NCBI RefSeq assembly: GCF_026163685.1
Contig: NZ_JAOXSR010000008.1
Location: 1-64,000, forward strand
DNA length: 64,000 nucleotides
Source of the DNA: Oerskovia flava
GTDB taxonomy: Bacteria > Actinomycetota > Actinomycetes > Actinomycetales > Cellulomonadaceae
Direction of reading: 5' to 3'
The notes beneath the pieces were generated by a model. That model was not told the DNA's origin and did not search any database. It worked only from the letters and a program-made list of their open reading frames with translations. How positions within the stretch are numbered: the first letter of the stretch is position 1; the number at the start of each line of letters is the position of its first letter. The translations under genes were made by a program, and so were the position numbers. Of this stretch, positions 16,918 to 25,612 are shown in pieces.

Positions 16918-18299
16918 CCGACACGGCAGGCCTCGGCCTCACCGAGACAGCACTGGCGGCCGCCCGCACCCCGGGCGACAACCACACGGCGTTCCTGCGC
17001 GCGCAGACCGCCATCCCCGGTGGGGTGAACTCGCCCGTGCGGGCGTACGGCTCGGTCGGCGGCGACCCGACGTTCGTCGCGAGCGCCCGCGGCCCGTACG
17101 TCACGGACGTCGCCGGGCGCGAGTACGTCGACCTCGTCTGCTCCTGGGGGCCCGCGCTGCTCGGCCACGCCCACCCCGAGGTCGTGGCCGCCGTGCAGGA
17201 CGCGGCGACGCGGGGGCTGTCCTTCGGGGCGCCGACCGTCGGCGAGGTCGAGCTCGCCGAGGAGATCCGCCGTCGGGTCCCCGCCGCCGAGCACGTCCGG
17301 CTGGTGTCCACGGGCACCGAGGCGACGATGACCGCGATCCGGCTCGCGCGCGGCGTGACCGGGCGCAGCCTCGTCGTGAAGTTCGCCGGCTGCTACCACG
17401 GGCACGTCGACGCGCTGCTCGCCGAGGCGGGGTCGGGCGTCGCGACGCTCGCGCTGCCCGGGTCGGCCGGGGTGACCGAGGCCAGCGCCGCCGAGACGCT
17501 CGTCCTGCCCTACAACGACCTGCCGGCCGTCGAGCGGACGTTCGCCGAGCGCGGCTCCGAGATCGCCGCCGTCATCACCGAGGCGAGCCCCGCGAACATG
17601 GGCGTCGTCCCGCCGCACGAGGGCTTCAACGCCGGGCTGCGCCGCCTCACCCGCGAGCACGGCGCGCTGATGATCATGGACGAGGTGCTCACGGGCTTCC
17701 GCGTCGGCCCGAGCGGCTGGTGGGGTCTGGAGAACGCGGCGGGCGGGCAGGGGTACACCCCCGACCTGTTCACGTTCGGCAAGGTCGTCGGCGGCGGGAT
17801 GCCGGTCGCCGCGCTGGGCGGCCCGGCCGCGATCATGGACCAGCTCGCGCCGCTCGGGCCGGTGTACCAGGCGGGGACCCTGTCGGGGAACCCCGTCGCG
17901 GTCGCCGCAGGCCTGACGACGCTGCACCTCGCCGACGACGCCGTGTACGCCCGGGTGGACCACGTCGCCCGGGTGGTGGGCGACGCCGCGAGCGCCGCCC
18001 TCGCCGCGGAGGGTGTGCCGCACCGCCTGCAGCGCGCGGGCAACCTCTTCTCGGTGTTCTTCGGAGACGCCGCCGAGCGCGACGGCGTCCACGACTACGC
18101 GCAGGCCAAGGCGCAGGACACCTTCCGGTACACGGCGTTCTTCCACGCGATGCTGGACGCGGGCGTGACGCTGCCGCCGTCGGTGTTCGAGGCGTGGTTC
18201 GTCAGCGCCGCGCACGACGACGCGGCGGTCGAGCGCATCCTCGCGGCCCTCCCCGCGGGCGCGAAGGCCGCGGCCGCGGCCTCTCTCCCCGCGAGATAG
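16905..18299 (+). CDS. hemL: glutamate-1-semialdehyde 2,1-aminomutase
   Basis: A 464-residue PLP enzyme making 5-aminolevulinate. Landmarks are [19 protein letters not shown], the PLP region [16 protein letters not shown] and the Schiff-base lysine K293 in [11 protein letters not shown]. The ATG at 16905 overlaps hemB by 13 bases; a TTG at 16914 would instead give the four-base overlap seen elsewhere in this operon. It is the last gene of the haem operon and ends at a strong palindrome shared with the convergent hdeD-type gene. Confidence 0.95.
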   Translation: MDLLTDTAGLGLTETALAAARTPGDNHTAFLRAQTAIPGGVNSPVRAYGSVGGDPTFVASARGPYVTDVAGREYVDLVCSWGPALLGHAHPEVVAAVQDAATRGLSFGAPTVGEVELAEEIRRRVPAAEHVRLVSTGTEATMTAIRLARGVTGRSLVVKFAGCYHGHVDALLAEAGSGVATLALPGSAGVTEASAAETLVLPYNDLPAVERTFAERGSEIAAVITEASPANMGVVPPHEGFNAGLRRLTREHGALMIMDEVLTGFRVGPSGWWGLENAAGGQGYTPDLFTFGKVVGGGMPVAALGGPAAIMDQLAPLGPVYQAGTLSGNPVAVAAGLTTLHLADDAVYARVDHVARVVGDAASAALAAEGVPHRLQRAGNLFSVFFGDAAERDGVHDYAQAKAQDTFRYTAFFHAMLDAGVTLPPSVFEAWFVSAAHDDAAVERILAALPAGAKAAAAASLPAR

Positions 18300-18303
18300 A
18301 ACA

Positions 18304-18363
18304 CCGGTCGCCCAGGTAGAACCCCTGGGGTTCTACCTGGGCGACCGGGGTTCTACCTGGGCG
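18304..18363. terminator. 45-bp perfect palindrome plus a third repeat copy
   Basis: 18304-18348 is a perfect inverted repeat of two 22-base arms around a single T; each arm contains CGCCCAGGTAGAACC or its complement. A third, direct copy of GGTTCTACCTGGGCG follows at 18349-18363 and contains the stop codon of the convergent hdeD-type gene. The position between converging genes suggests a bidirectional terminator. Confidence 0.8.
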
Positions 18364-18961
18364 TCTCGGTCGCGGCGGCCGCCTTCTTGCCGAGGCTGCG
18401 GAGCGAGAACCCGAGGACGACGAGCGCCACACCGAGCACGATCGCGTAGATGCCGATGATCCAGATGATCGTGACGAGACCGGCGCCGACGTTGACGAGC
18501 ACCAGGACACCGAACGCGATCCCCAGCACGCCGGCGAGCACACCCCAACCCCACCCGCTGCCCGGGACCGAGCGCAGCCCGATGCTCACCACGACCTGGA
18601 AGAGGCCCACGACGATCGACCAGATCGCCACGGTGTAGACGAGCACGGCGATCGTGATGCCCGGCCACGCGAGCACGACGATGCCGAAGATCAGCGTGAG
18701 GACACCGATCGTCACCCGGAGCGCGACCCCGCCGTGGTCGCGATAGCGGATCCCGTCGACGATCTCGACGATGCCGTCGATGATCGCGAAGATCCCGATC
18801 ACCACGGCGAGCGCGACAGCCGTGTCGATCGGCGCCACGAGCGCGATGATGCCGAAGATGATCGCGATGACACCGCGGATCACCGGCCAGTACCAGACCT
18901 GCCGTGCGGTCGTGGCGAAGGTGGACAAGATCGGGTTCTGCATCGGGTTCTGCGCTGCCAT
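18353..18961 (-). CDS. HdeD-family (DUF308) membrane protein
   Basis: A 202-residue integral membrane protein with six predicted helices arranged as short repeats (WPVIRGVIAIIFGIIALVAP, TAVALAVVIGIFAIIDGIVE). The ATG at 18961 is preferred because GGGAG lies 8 bases upstream; an earlier ATG at 18985 lacks this. HdeD-type proteins are linked to acid or envelope stress, but the biochemical role is unknown. The last codons and the stop lie within the repeated palindrome sequence shared with the hemL terminator. A second HdeD-type gene occurs at 37350-38378. Confidence 0.85.
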   Translation of the reverse strand: MAAQNPMQNPILSTFATTARQVWYWPVIRGVIAIIFGIIALVAPIDTAVALAVVIGIFAIIDGIVEIVDGIRYRDHGGVALRVTIGVLTLIFGIVVLAWPGITIAVLVYTVAIWSIVVGLFQVVVSIGLRSVPGSGWGWGVLAGVLGIAFGVLVLVNVGAGLVTIIWIIGIYAIVLGVALVVLGFSLRSLGKKAAAATETPR

Positions 18962-19085
18962 CGGTTGCTCCCGGCGTCGTGCCATCGGGTCCGACGTCGG
19001 TCCCCGCCCTGGCGGCCCCGCTCGCCTCCCGCTTCACTTCCCATAGAACACCCAGGTGACGCTCATGTCGCGTCCACCGGCGGGA

Positions 19086-19565
19086 TCAGGACAGCGCCTG
19101 GACCCCGAGGTGCGCGAGCACGCCGAACAGCACGGCCCACAGCGAGACGGCGACGACTCCCCAGACGAACACGCTCCGGCGGGGAGCGCCGAAGCCGACC
19201 ATCGCCGCAGCGGTGACGTGGCTCGGGAGGAGGAGCGGGCCGAGCAGGCTGACGCCGGGGACGCCGTACCGGTCGAAGACCCGGCGCATCCGCTGGCGCT
19301 TGGGGTCGGTCTCCACCGCCCGGTTGCGGGAGAGGCGCGTGCGCGCCGCGCTGATCACCCACACGACGACGGCGAGCGCGATGGCGTTGCCCACGATGGC
19401 GGCGGGGATCGCGACGAACGGGTCGACCCCCGCGACGATGCCGAGGATGGCACCGCCCTCCGCCTCGACGTAGGGGATCATCCCGGCGAGGAGGATGCCG
19501 ACCCAGCGCAGGAGGGGCGGTAGGTCGAGGGTGAAGTCCTGCAGGGTGGTGATGATGTCGTTCAT
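19086..19565 (-). CDS. small multidrug export-type membrane protein (PF06695)
   Basis: A 159-residue protein with four or more hydrophobic segments: LPPLLRWVGILLAGMIPYVE, IPAAIVGNAIALAVVVWVIS, LLGPLLLPSHVTAAAMVGFG and the C-terminal helix. The MIPYVEAEGG motif is typical of the family named small multidrug export protein, for which transport activity is poorly documented. The ATG at 19565 is preceded by AGAGG. 18962-19085 shows no gene. The 168 bases upstream (19566-19733) hold no recognisable feature besides its promoter region. Confidence 0.8.
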   Translation of the reverse strand: MNDIITTLQDFTLDLPPLLRWVGILLAGMIPYVEAEGGAILGIVAGVDPFVAIPAAIVGNAIALAVVVWVISAARTRLSRNRAVETDPKRQRMRRVFDRYGVPGVSLLGPLLLPSHVTAAAMVGFGAPRRSVFVWGVVAVSLWAVLFGVLAHLGVQALS

Positions 19566-19733
19566 GGCGAGCCTCTCGTGTGGTCGTCCCTCCACACTGC
19601 CGTCGCACTCCGCCCGCGGGTAGTGCGGACCCTCACCAGGGTGGGTGCGTGGTGCACGGCCGACCGGTGACAGGTGTCATCACCCGACGCGCCGCTCCGC
19701 ACGGGCGGGCCGCGTGGCCCGCGGGGTCGCGCG

Positions 19734-20873
19734 TCAGACCCGTGCGCGCGCGGGCGACCCGGTCTGCGCCGCAGCCTCCGCGCGCAGGCGCGCCCGGCGG
19801 GCTCGGTCGCGGGTGAGGTGCCGGTGCGCGACCACGACCACGACGACCGCGAGGAGCAGGAACCCGCCGAACGCGAGCACCGGGCCGGCGTAGAAGGCGC
19901 CGATGCGCCGGTCCGCCACCATCGTGTAGGTGCGGGCGACGTCCGGGCCGTCGGAGGGTGCGAAGACGAAGTCGGAGAGCACCTCCTCGTCGGGCGACGT
20001 GAACGTCTGCTCGTGCGACGTGACGTAGTCGCCCGCGCGCAGCAGCGCCGCGAGCTCGGGGGTCGTGACGCTCGCCGGGTCCACGCGCCCCGCGAACCTG
20101 ACCTCGGGCGCCGTGGCCTCCGCGGTCGGGTCCGCGCGGTCGACGCGCTGGTCACCCAGGACGTAGGTGCGGACGCGCTGCGTCTCGGTCGCGACCGCGG
20201 ACATCCGCATCGGGTAGACGAGCTCCTCGGTCGGGAACGTCACCCGCAGCGGCTGCAGGGCGCCGTCGAACCCCTCCTCCTCCGGCGCGATCCGGGCGGC
20301 GACGAACGCCCAGCCCTCGTCGACGTACGGCGCGATCGCCCCGCCGAACCCGTCGGGCAGGACGAACCCGTTCTCCTCCAGCCACGCGTCCAGGGCATCG
20401 GTGTCGCTCGCCGAGAGGGTCGTGACGTCGAGCGGGCCGAGGCGCACCTGGTCGTGGACCTCGACCGCACCGGGTGCGCCGCCCGCGACCCCGTCGTCCC
20501 CGAAGCCGAGCCGCGGCCACCAGCGGTAGCCGACGACGACCGGCTGGGGGCGGGTGAGCTCGTCGAGCTCCACGAAGGTCTGCGGGTCCCCGAGCTCGAC
20601 CTCCGCCGGCGCCGGCGTCGGCAGCAGGAGTCCCACCTCGGGCGCGGTCGAGAGCCCCGCGAGCTCGAGGAGGATCGTCTGCGTGCTGCCGTCCCACTGG
20701 AGGACGGCGGTCTCCGCCGTGATGGCCGTGTCATGGCCCGGCGTCTCGACGAAACCGCCGCACGCGCACGCGCTCGCGGCCGGGGCGACGGCGACGGCAC
20801 CGGTGGCGAGCGCGAGGGCCACGAGGGCCGCCCTGGCCCACCGCCGCGCCGCGACGCCCCGTCGTGTCCCCAT
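19734..20873 (-). CDS. secreted, membrane-anchored DUF2330 protein
   Basis: A 379-residue protein with an N-terminal signal (residues 1-36, ending PAASACACGG) and one transmembrane helix near the C-terminus (VLAFGGFLLLAVVVVVVAHR) followed by a basic tail. The Cys pair CACGG just after the signal and the block WDGSTQTILLELAGLS are typical of DUF2330, a family of unknown function found in actinobacteria and myxobacteria. The bulk should lie outside the membrane. It sits alone between unrelated genes. Confidence 0.8.
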   Translation of the reverse strand: MGTRRGVAARRWARAALVALALATGAVAVAPAASACACGGFVETPGHDTAITAETAVLQWDGSTQTILLELAGLSTAPEVGLLLPTPAPAEVELGDPQTFVELDELTRPQPVVVGYRWWPRLGFGDDGVAGGAPGAVEVHDQVRLGPLDVTTLSASDTDALDAWLEENGFVLPDGFGGAIAPYVDEGWAFVAARIAPEEEGFDGALQPLRVTFPTEELVYPMRMSAVATETQRVRTYVLGDQRVDRADPTAEATAPEVRFAGRVDPASVTTPELAALLRAGDYVTSHEQTFTSPDEEVLSDFVFAPSDGPDVARTYTMVADRRIGAFYAGPVLAFGGFLLLAVVVVVVAHRHLTRDRARRARLRAEAAAQTGSPARARV

Positions 20874-20953
20874 GTCCGGCAGGTTAGGTCGGGGCCGGAC
20901 CCGGCGCCCGGCGAGCCCGGAATCGTGACGTCTCCGTGACCCGCGTGCCGTCG

Positions 20954-22138
20954 TCAGGCGGGCAGTGCGCCCGTCCTGGCGACCTGCCCGAGCCAGGCGA
21001 GGCTCTGCTTCGGCGTGCGCTCGAACGTGGTGCGGTCGACCGCGATCAGGCCGAACGTCGGGGCGAACCCGCTCATCCACTCGAAGTTGTCGAGCAACGA
21101 CCAGTGCAGGTACCCGTCGACGCGGCAGCCGGACCTCATCGCACGCGCCATGCCTTCGAGCGCACCGCGCGTGTAGTCGATGCGGCGCGAGTCGTCCGCG
21201 GTGGCCATACCGTTCTCGGTGACGATCATCGGGACGCCGCCCGTGAGGCGATGGGTGTACTCCAGCGCCTCGCCGAGCGCCTGCGGGTAGTACTCCCACC
21301 CGGTGAGGGTGCGCTCGACGTCGTCGCCGAACGGCACGGGACCGTCAGGGCCGATGATGGTGCGCAGGTAGCTCTGCACGCCCACGAAGTCGTCGTCGCG
21401 CGAGACCTCGAGGAAGTAGTCCTCGCGCGGGTACGCGTACGCGTCCCGCTCGGCCTCCGCGCCGGGCGCGGCCTGGAAGACCTGGTTGGCGATCGTCCAC
21501 CCGGCACGGACGTGCCCGAGCCCGCGCAGGATCTCGACGGCGCGGCGGTGTGCCTTCGTCTGGGCGTCGGACGCCTCCTGGTCGGGGGCGGCGAGCCCGC
21601 CGGCATCGAGGTTCGCGCGCCGGTCCGCGCCCAGCATCATCGACGTGATGTTGGGCTCGTTGATGGTCACGACGTGGTCGACGTCGTCGAGGATCGTCGT
21701 GGCGGTCTCGACGTACCGGGCGAACGTGTCCGTGGCGCCGTCGGACAGCCATCCGCCGCGCTCCGCGAACCAGCGGGGCAACGTGAAGTGCATCAGCGTG
21801 ACCACCGGCGTCACGCCGGCCTCGAGGCACGTGTCGATCATGCGGCGGTAGTGCGCGAGCTGGGCCCTCGACACCTCCCCCTCGGCGGGCTCGATGCGCG
21901 CCCACTCGATCGAGAACCGGTAGGCGTTCAGGCCCGCGTCCGCGAGGAGCCGCACGTCCTGCGGGTACCGGTGATAGCTGTCGACGGCGTCGCCGGAGCT
22001 CTCCGCGCACAGCGAGCCGGGCGCGTGCTCCTTGACCCACCAGTCGCTGTTGACGTTCCCTCCCTCGATCTGGTGGGCCGCCGTCGAGGCGCCCCAGAGG
22101 AAGTCGGGCCCGGTGGGCAGGGTGAGGTCGTGGGACAC
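20954..22138 (-). CDS. GH1 family beta-glucosidase
   Basis: A 394-residue cytoplasmic glycosidase, shorter than the usual 440-480. The acid/base Glu is E161 in TINEPN and the nucleophile is E308 in IVTENG; FLWGASTAAHQIEGG, RFSIEWARIEP and HWSLLDNFEW complete the family set. It has no signal peptide and is the last gene of the operon that begins with the binding protein, so it should cleave oligosaccharides after import. A beta-glucoside (beta-1,2 or another linkage) is the likely substrate given the neighbouring PF10091 enzyme. Confidence 0.93.
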   Translation of the reverse strand: MSHDLTLPTGPDFLWGASTAAHQIEGGNVNSDWWVKEHAPGSLCAESSGDAVDSYHRYPQDVRLLADAGLNAYRFSIEWARIEPAEGEVSRAQLAHYRRMIDTCLEAGVTPVVTLMHFTLPRWFAERGGWLSDGATDTFARYVETATTILDDVDHVVTINEPNITSMMLGADRRANLDAGGLAAPDQEASDAQTKAHRRAVEILRGLGHVRAGWTIANQVFQAAPGAEAERDAYAYPREDYFLEVSRDDDFVGVQSYLRTIIGPDGPVPFGDDVERTLTGWEYYPQALGEALEYTHRLTGGVPMIVTENGMATADDSRRIDYTRGALEGMARAMRSGCRVDGYLHWSLLDNFEWMSGFAPTFGLIAVDRTTFERTPKQSLAWLGQVARTGALPA

Positions 22139-22184
22139 GGCGAGGCTCCTTGGATGGGTCGTGGGTCTGGTCGATGGCGACGTC

Positions 22185-22227
22185 GGCCGGTGGTCACGTC
22201 GGGCCGGTGGTCACTTCAGGCCGGTGG
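22185..22227. repeat. 17-bp tandem repeats at the end of the second permease gene
   Basis: GGCCGGTGGTCAC occurs at 22185 and 22202, with a partial third copy at 22219, all at a 17-bp spacing. The repeats cover the permease stop codon and run into the gap before the GH1 gene. They could modulate mRNA stability between the two genes, or simply be replication slippage. Confidence 0.6.
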
Positions 22228-23125
22228 TGGCCACGCCCTGGACGATGTGGCGCTGCAGGGCGAGGAAGACGGCGAGGATCGGGGCGACGACGACGGTCGC
22301 GCCCGCGACCATCAGGCCGTAGCGGACGGTGTTCTGCCCCGTCGTGTACAGCGCCAGCGCGACCGGGAGCGTGTACATGTCCGCGGACTGCGCGGCCACC
22401 AGCGGCCAGAGGAAGTTGTTCCACGAGCCGAGGAAGGTGAGGATCGCGAGGGTCGCGAGCGCCGGCCGCGTCTGCGGGAGCACGATCCGGAAGAACGTCC
22501 GGAACTCCCCCGCGCCGTCCACTCGCGCGGCGTCGAGCAGCTCGTCGGGGACGTCCATCATGAACTGGCGCATGAGGAAGACACCGAACGGGGCCGCGAG
22601 GAACGGCAGGATCAGCGCCGCGTAGGTGTTGATGAGGCCGAGGTTCGCCACGAGGACGAACAGCGGCACGAACGTGACCACCCCCGGGACCATGAGCGTC
22701 GCGAGGACGAGCCCGAACAGGAGCTTGCGCCCCGGGAAGTCGATCTTCGCCAGCGCGTACCCCACCATCGCGCTGAACAGGACCGCGCCGGCAGTGACCA
22801 CGACGGCCACCACGGTGGAGTTCCAGAAGAACTGCGGGAAGTTCAGCCGCGAGAACAGGTCGGTGTAGTTCGAGAAGGTGACCTCGTCGGGGAGCAACGT
22901 CGGCGGGAACTGGCGGATCTCCCCCTCGGGCTTGACGGAGGACGTCACCATCCACAGGAGCGGGCCGATGGAGGCGGCGAGGCCGACGAACAGGGCGAGG
23001 TTGAGCAGGGCCGCCTTCCCGGTGAGACGACCGGTGAGGCGTCGACGGCCGCGGCCGTGACGCGGCGGCGAACCGTCGGGGACGACCGGTGCGGCGGTCC
23101 CGGGTGCGGCGAGAGGTGTCGTCAT
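22211..23125 (-). CDS. carbohydrate ABC transporter permease (MalG type)
   Basis: A 304-residue CUT1-type inner-membrane permease with six helices and the cytoplasmic EAA-type loop DAARVDGAGEFRTFFRIVLP, which contacts the ATPase. The ATG at 23125 has AAGGAG 7 bases upstream; the longer open frame upstream is the shadow of the neighbouring permease. It pairs with the MalF-type permease 11 bases upstream. No ATP-binding gene is present, as is usual for actinobacterial sugar importers served by a shared MsiK-type ATPase. Confidence 0.92.
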   Translation of the reverse strand: MTTPLAAPGTAAPVVPDGSPPRHGRGRRRLTGRLTGKAALLNLALFVGLAASIGPLLWMVTSSVKPEGEIRQFPPTLLPDEVTFSNYTDLFSRLNFPQFFWNSTVVAVVVTAGAVLFSAMVGYALAKIDFPGRKLLFGLVLATLMVPGVVTFVPLFVLVANLGLINTYAALILPFLAAPFGVFLMRQFMMDVPDELLDAARVDGAGEFRTFFRIVLPQTRPALATLAILTFLGSWNNFLWPLVAAQSADMYTLPVALALYTTGQNTVRYGLMVAGATVVVAPILAVFLALQRHIVQGVATTGLK

Positions 23126-23136
23126 GGCGGGCTCCT

Positions 23137-24072
23137 TCAGGCCTTGGACCGCAGCAGGCGGAACTGGACGAGGGACAGGACGACGATGGCGATGAACAGC
23201 AGGTAGCTCATCGCGGCCGCGACGCCGTACTTGCCGAAACCGAACTGGTTGAAGATCTCGTAGGCGACCGACGTCGTCGCGCCCAGCGGGCCACCCTGCG
23301 TCATGACGAACGGCTCCTCGAAGAACTGCAGGTAGCCGATACCCATGATCACGGCGCAGAACAGGAGCGTCGGCCGCAGCAGCGGCACGGTGATCGAGCG
23401 GAACTTCTTGACCGCGCCGGCCCCGTCGAGCGACGCCGCCTCGTAGAGGTCCCGCGGGATCCCCTGCAGGCCGGCGAGCAGGATGATCACGTAGTACCCG
23501 ACGTTGCGCCAGGTCGCCATGACGATCAGGGCGGGCATCGCCCACGTCGTGTCGGTGAGCCAGTTCGGCCCGTCGATCCCGACGAGGCCCAGCATCGAGT
23601 TGACGGCGCCGAACTCCGGCTGGAGCAGGAACCGCCAGACGACGGCCACCGCCACGATCGACGTGACGAACGGAGCGTAGAAGCCCACCCGGAACACGGA
23701 CCGGAACCAGACGAGACCCGAGTTCAGGAGGGCCGCGAGGAAGAGCGCAAGCGCCAGCGTGAGGGGCATCGCCACACCGACGAAGTAGATGGTGTTGCCG
23801 ATCGCCTGGCGGAACTTGTCGTCGGCGAGGACGGTGGCGAAGTTGTCGAACCCGACGAACTCCACGGCGAGCGGGTCGCGCAGGTCGGCGCCGCGCATGT
23901 CCGTGAAGGACATGTACAGCGACGAGACCACCGGCAGCACGAGGAAGACGGCGAAGAGCACCGTGAACGGGAGCGCGAAGCCCCATGCGGCCCACCCGCG
24001 GCGTCGGCGTCGGGCGCCCGGCTCGCGCCGCACGGGTGTGCGGCGCGAGCCGTCGATGACCGGGGTCGCCAT
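23137..24072 (-). CDS. carbohydrate ABC transporter permease (MalF type)
   Basis: A 311-residue permease with six predicted helices and the EAA loop EAASLDGAGAVKKFRSITVP. Hallmarks include the N-terminal helix FALPFTVLFAVFLVLPVVSS followed by LYMSFTDMRG. It lies four bases downstream of the binding-protein gene and 11 bases before the second permease, so all three are one transcript. Together they should import an oligosaccharide across the membrane. Confidence 0.92.
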   Translation of the reverse strand: MATPVIDGSRRTPVRREPGARRRRRGWAAWGFALPFTVLFAVFLVLPVVSSLYMSFTDMRGADLRDPLAVEFVGFDNFATVLADDKFRQAIGNTIYFVGVAMPLTLALALFLAALLNSGLVWFRSVFRVGFYAPFVTSIVAVAVVWRFLLQPEFGAVNSMLGLVGIDGPNWLTDTTWAMPALIVMATWRNVGYYVIILLAGLQGIPRDLYEAASLDGAGAVKKFRSITVPLLRPTLLFCAVIMGIGYLQFFEEPFVMTQGGPLGATTSVAYEIFNQFGFGKYGVAAAMSYLLFIAIVVLSLVQFRLLRSKA

Positions 24073-24076
24073 GGGA

Positions 24077-25354
24077 TCAGGACAGCCCGGTACCGATGGC
24101 GGCCGCTGCGTCCTGCATCTGCGCCGCGCCCTCCTCGGGGGTCGTCGTCCCCGCGATGACCTGCTCGAGGATCAGGTCGAGCTCGTGGCCGACCTCGCCC
24201 CAGGTCGGGATCGCCGGGGTGGATCGCGCAGTCTCGAGCGCCGTGCCGAAGACGGCGACTGCCTCGTTGTCCGCGAGCGCCGGGTCGTCCCACGCCGCCT
24301 CGACGGATGGCAGGTCGTTCGAGATGCCGAACCACTCGACCTGCACGGCGGGGTCGACGGCGAACTGCACGAACTTCCAGGCCGCCTCAGGGTTCTCGGC
24401 GTCCTGGAGCACCGCGAGGTTGGATCCCCCGATGAAGGAGCCGGGCTGCTCCCCGGCCGGCAGGGCGGTCACGTCGAAGGAGTCGGCGAACTCCTCACCG
24501 GCCGTGGTGAGGAGGTTGGCACGCTCCCACGGTCCGGAGACGAAGGCGCCGAGCTCACCCTCGATGAAGTCCTGCACCTTCTCGTCCTCCACCAGGGGGG
24601 AGGGTGCGAGGCCGTCCAGCATGAACGACGAGTAGTACTCGAGGGCGGCGACCTGCGCGTCGGAGCCGAGGGTGAACTCGGTGCCGTCCTCGTTCATGAT
24701 CTCGCCCCCGGCCTGCCAGAAGAACGGGAAGTAGGCGAGGTTCGTGTCGTTCCCGGTGGTCTGCAGGGCGATGCCGTGCTCGGCGCCGGCCTCCTGCATG
24801 CCGGTCGCGAACGCGGTGAGGTCCTCCCACGTCTCGGGGGCCTCGACGCCCGCTTCCTCGGCGAGGTCGGAGCGGTAGTAGAGCACACGCGTCTCGACGT
24901 ACCACGGCACGCCGTACGACGTGCCGTCGACGACGGTCGTGTCCCAGGCGCCGGGGAAGAACGCGGCGGAGTCGATCTCCTCGGGGGTGGGGGCGAGGCC
25001 ACCGAGCTCGACGAACCCGCTCATGAGCGTGGTGCCCACCTGCATGACGTCGGGCACCTCCCCCGTGGCGATCGCGGTGTTGATCTTCTCGGTGGACGAC
25101 TCCCACGGGACGGGCGTGACGTTGACGGTCACGTCGGGGTTGTCGGCCTCGAACTGGGCGGCGAGCTCGGGGAGCAGCTCACCCTCGGTGCCCATGGCCC
25201 AGACCTCGACGGTCCCGGTCGCGGGACCCTCCGAGATGCTGTCGGCGGGGGCGGCCGCTGCGCCGCCGTCCTCGTCGTCGCGACCGCACGCGGTGAGCGT
25301 GAGGACCAGCGCGAGGGCCGAGGCGGTCGCCACGGCGAGACGAGATGTCTGCAT
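24077..25354 (-). CDS. extracellular sugar-binding lipoprotein of an ABC importer
   Basis: A 425-residue family 1 solute-binding protein. The ATG at 25354 is chosen for the ribosome site AAAGGAG and because it gives a lipoprotein signal with lipobox Cys C23 (LTLTACG). The mature part has the usual blocks: NVTPVPWESSTEKI, GTSYGVPWYVETRVLYYR, WEDLTAFATGMQEAG and FVSGPWE. It captures the sugar outside the cell for the two permeases downstream. It is the first gene of the operon and lies directly behind a promoter whose operator matches that of the secreted PF10091 enzyme. Confidence 0.93.
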   Translation of the reverse strand: MQTSRLAVATASALALVLTLTACGRDDEDGGAAAAPADSISEGPATGTVEVWAMGTEGELLPELAAQFEADNPDVTVNVTPVPWESSTEKINTAIATGEVPDVMQVGTTLMSGFVELGGLAPTPEEIDSAAFFPGAWDTTVVDGTSYGVPWYVETRVLYYRSDLAEEAGVEAPETWEDLTAFATGMQEAGAEHGIALQTTGNDTNLAYFPFFWQAGGEIMNEDGTEFTLGSDAQVAALEYYSSFMLDGLAPSPLVEDEKVQDFIEGELGAFVSGPWERANLLTTAGEEFADSFDVTALPAGEQPGSFIGGSNLAVLQDAENPEAAWKFVQFAVDPAVQVEWFGISNDLPSVEAAWDDPALADNEAVAVFGTALETARSTPAIPTWGEVGHELDLILEQVIAGTTTPEEGAAQMQDAAAAIGTGLS

Positions 25355-25388
25355 CAGACCACTCCTTTGTCGATCCGGTGTGCGAGAC

Positions 25389-25455
25389 ACCGAAATTTCG
25401 TACTACGTTGTCGAAACGACGCACGGAGAGTAGGCCTGTTTCTCGGACCTGTCAA
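25389..25455 (-). promoter_or_regulatory. binding-protein promoter with LacI-type operators
   Basis: On the minus strand TTGACA (25455-25450) and TACTCT (25432-25427) are 17 bp apart, an excellent sigma-70 promoter. Downstream of the -10 lie GAAA/TTTC (25413-25416) and the palindrome-bearing ACCGAAATTTCG (25389-25400), 12 bases apart. The same elements at the same distances occur before the gene at 26697-28625. Confidence 0.8.
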
Positions 25456-25531
25456 CGGTCCGACACCTCTCGGCGGTGAGGTCGCACGGGTGGCGGTGTC
25501 AGCAGCGGCGCGGGCGGCGCGCCACGGATGG

Positions 25532-25573
25532 CTGACTTCGGGCCAGGGTTCGCTACGATCCACTTTCGGAAAG
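25532..25573 (+). promoter_or_regulatory. lacI-type gene promoter with palindromic operator
   Basis: CTGACT (25532-25537) and TACGAT (25554-25559) are 16 bp apart. Four bases downstream, over the expected start point, is the palindrome CTTTCGGAAAG (25563-25573). Its TTTCGGAA core recurs in the operator of the 26697-28625 gene, indicating that the encoded regulator also controls itself. Confidence 0.65.
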
Positions 25574-25612
25574 CGATGCGTCGCTCCGAGCCAACCCGCA
25601 CAGGAGGCACCG

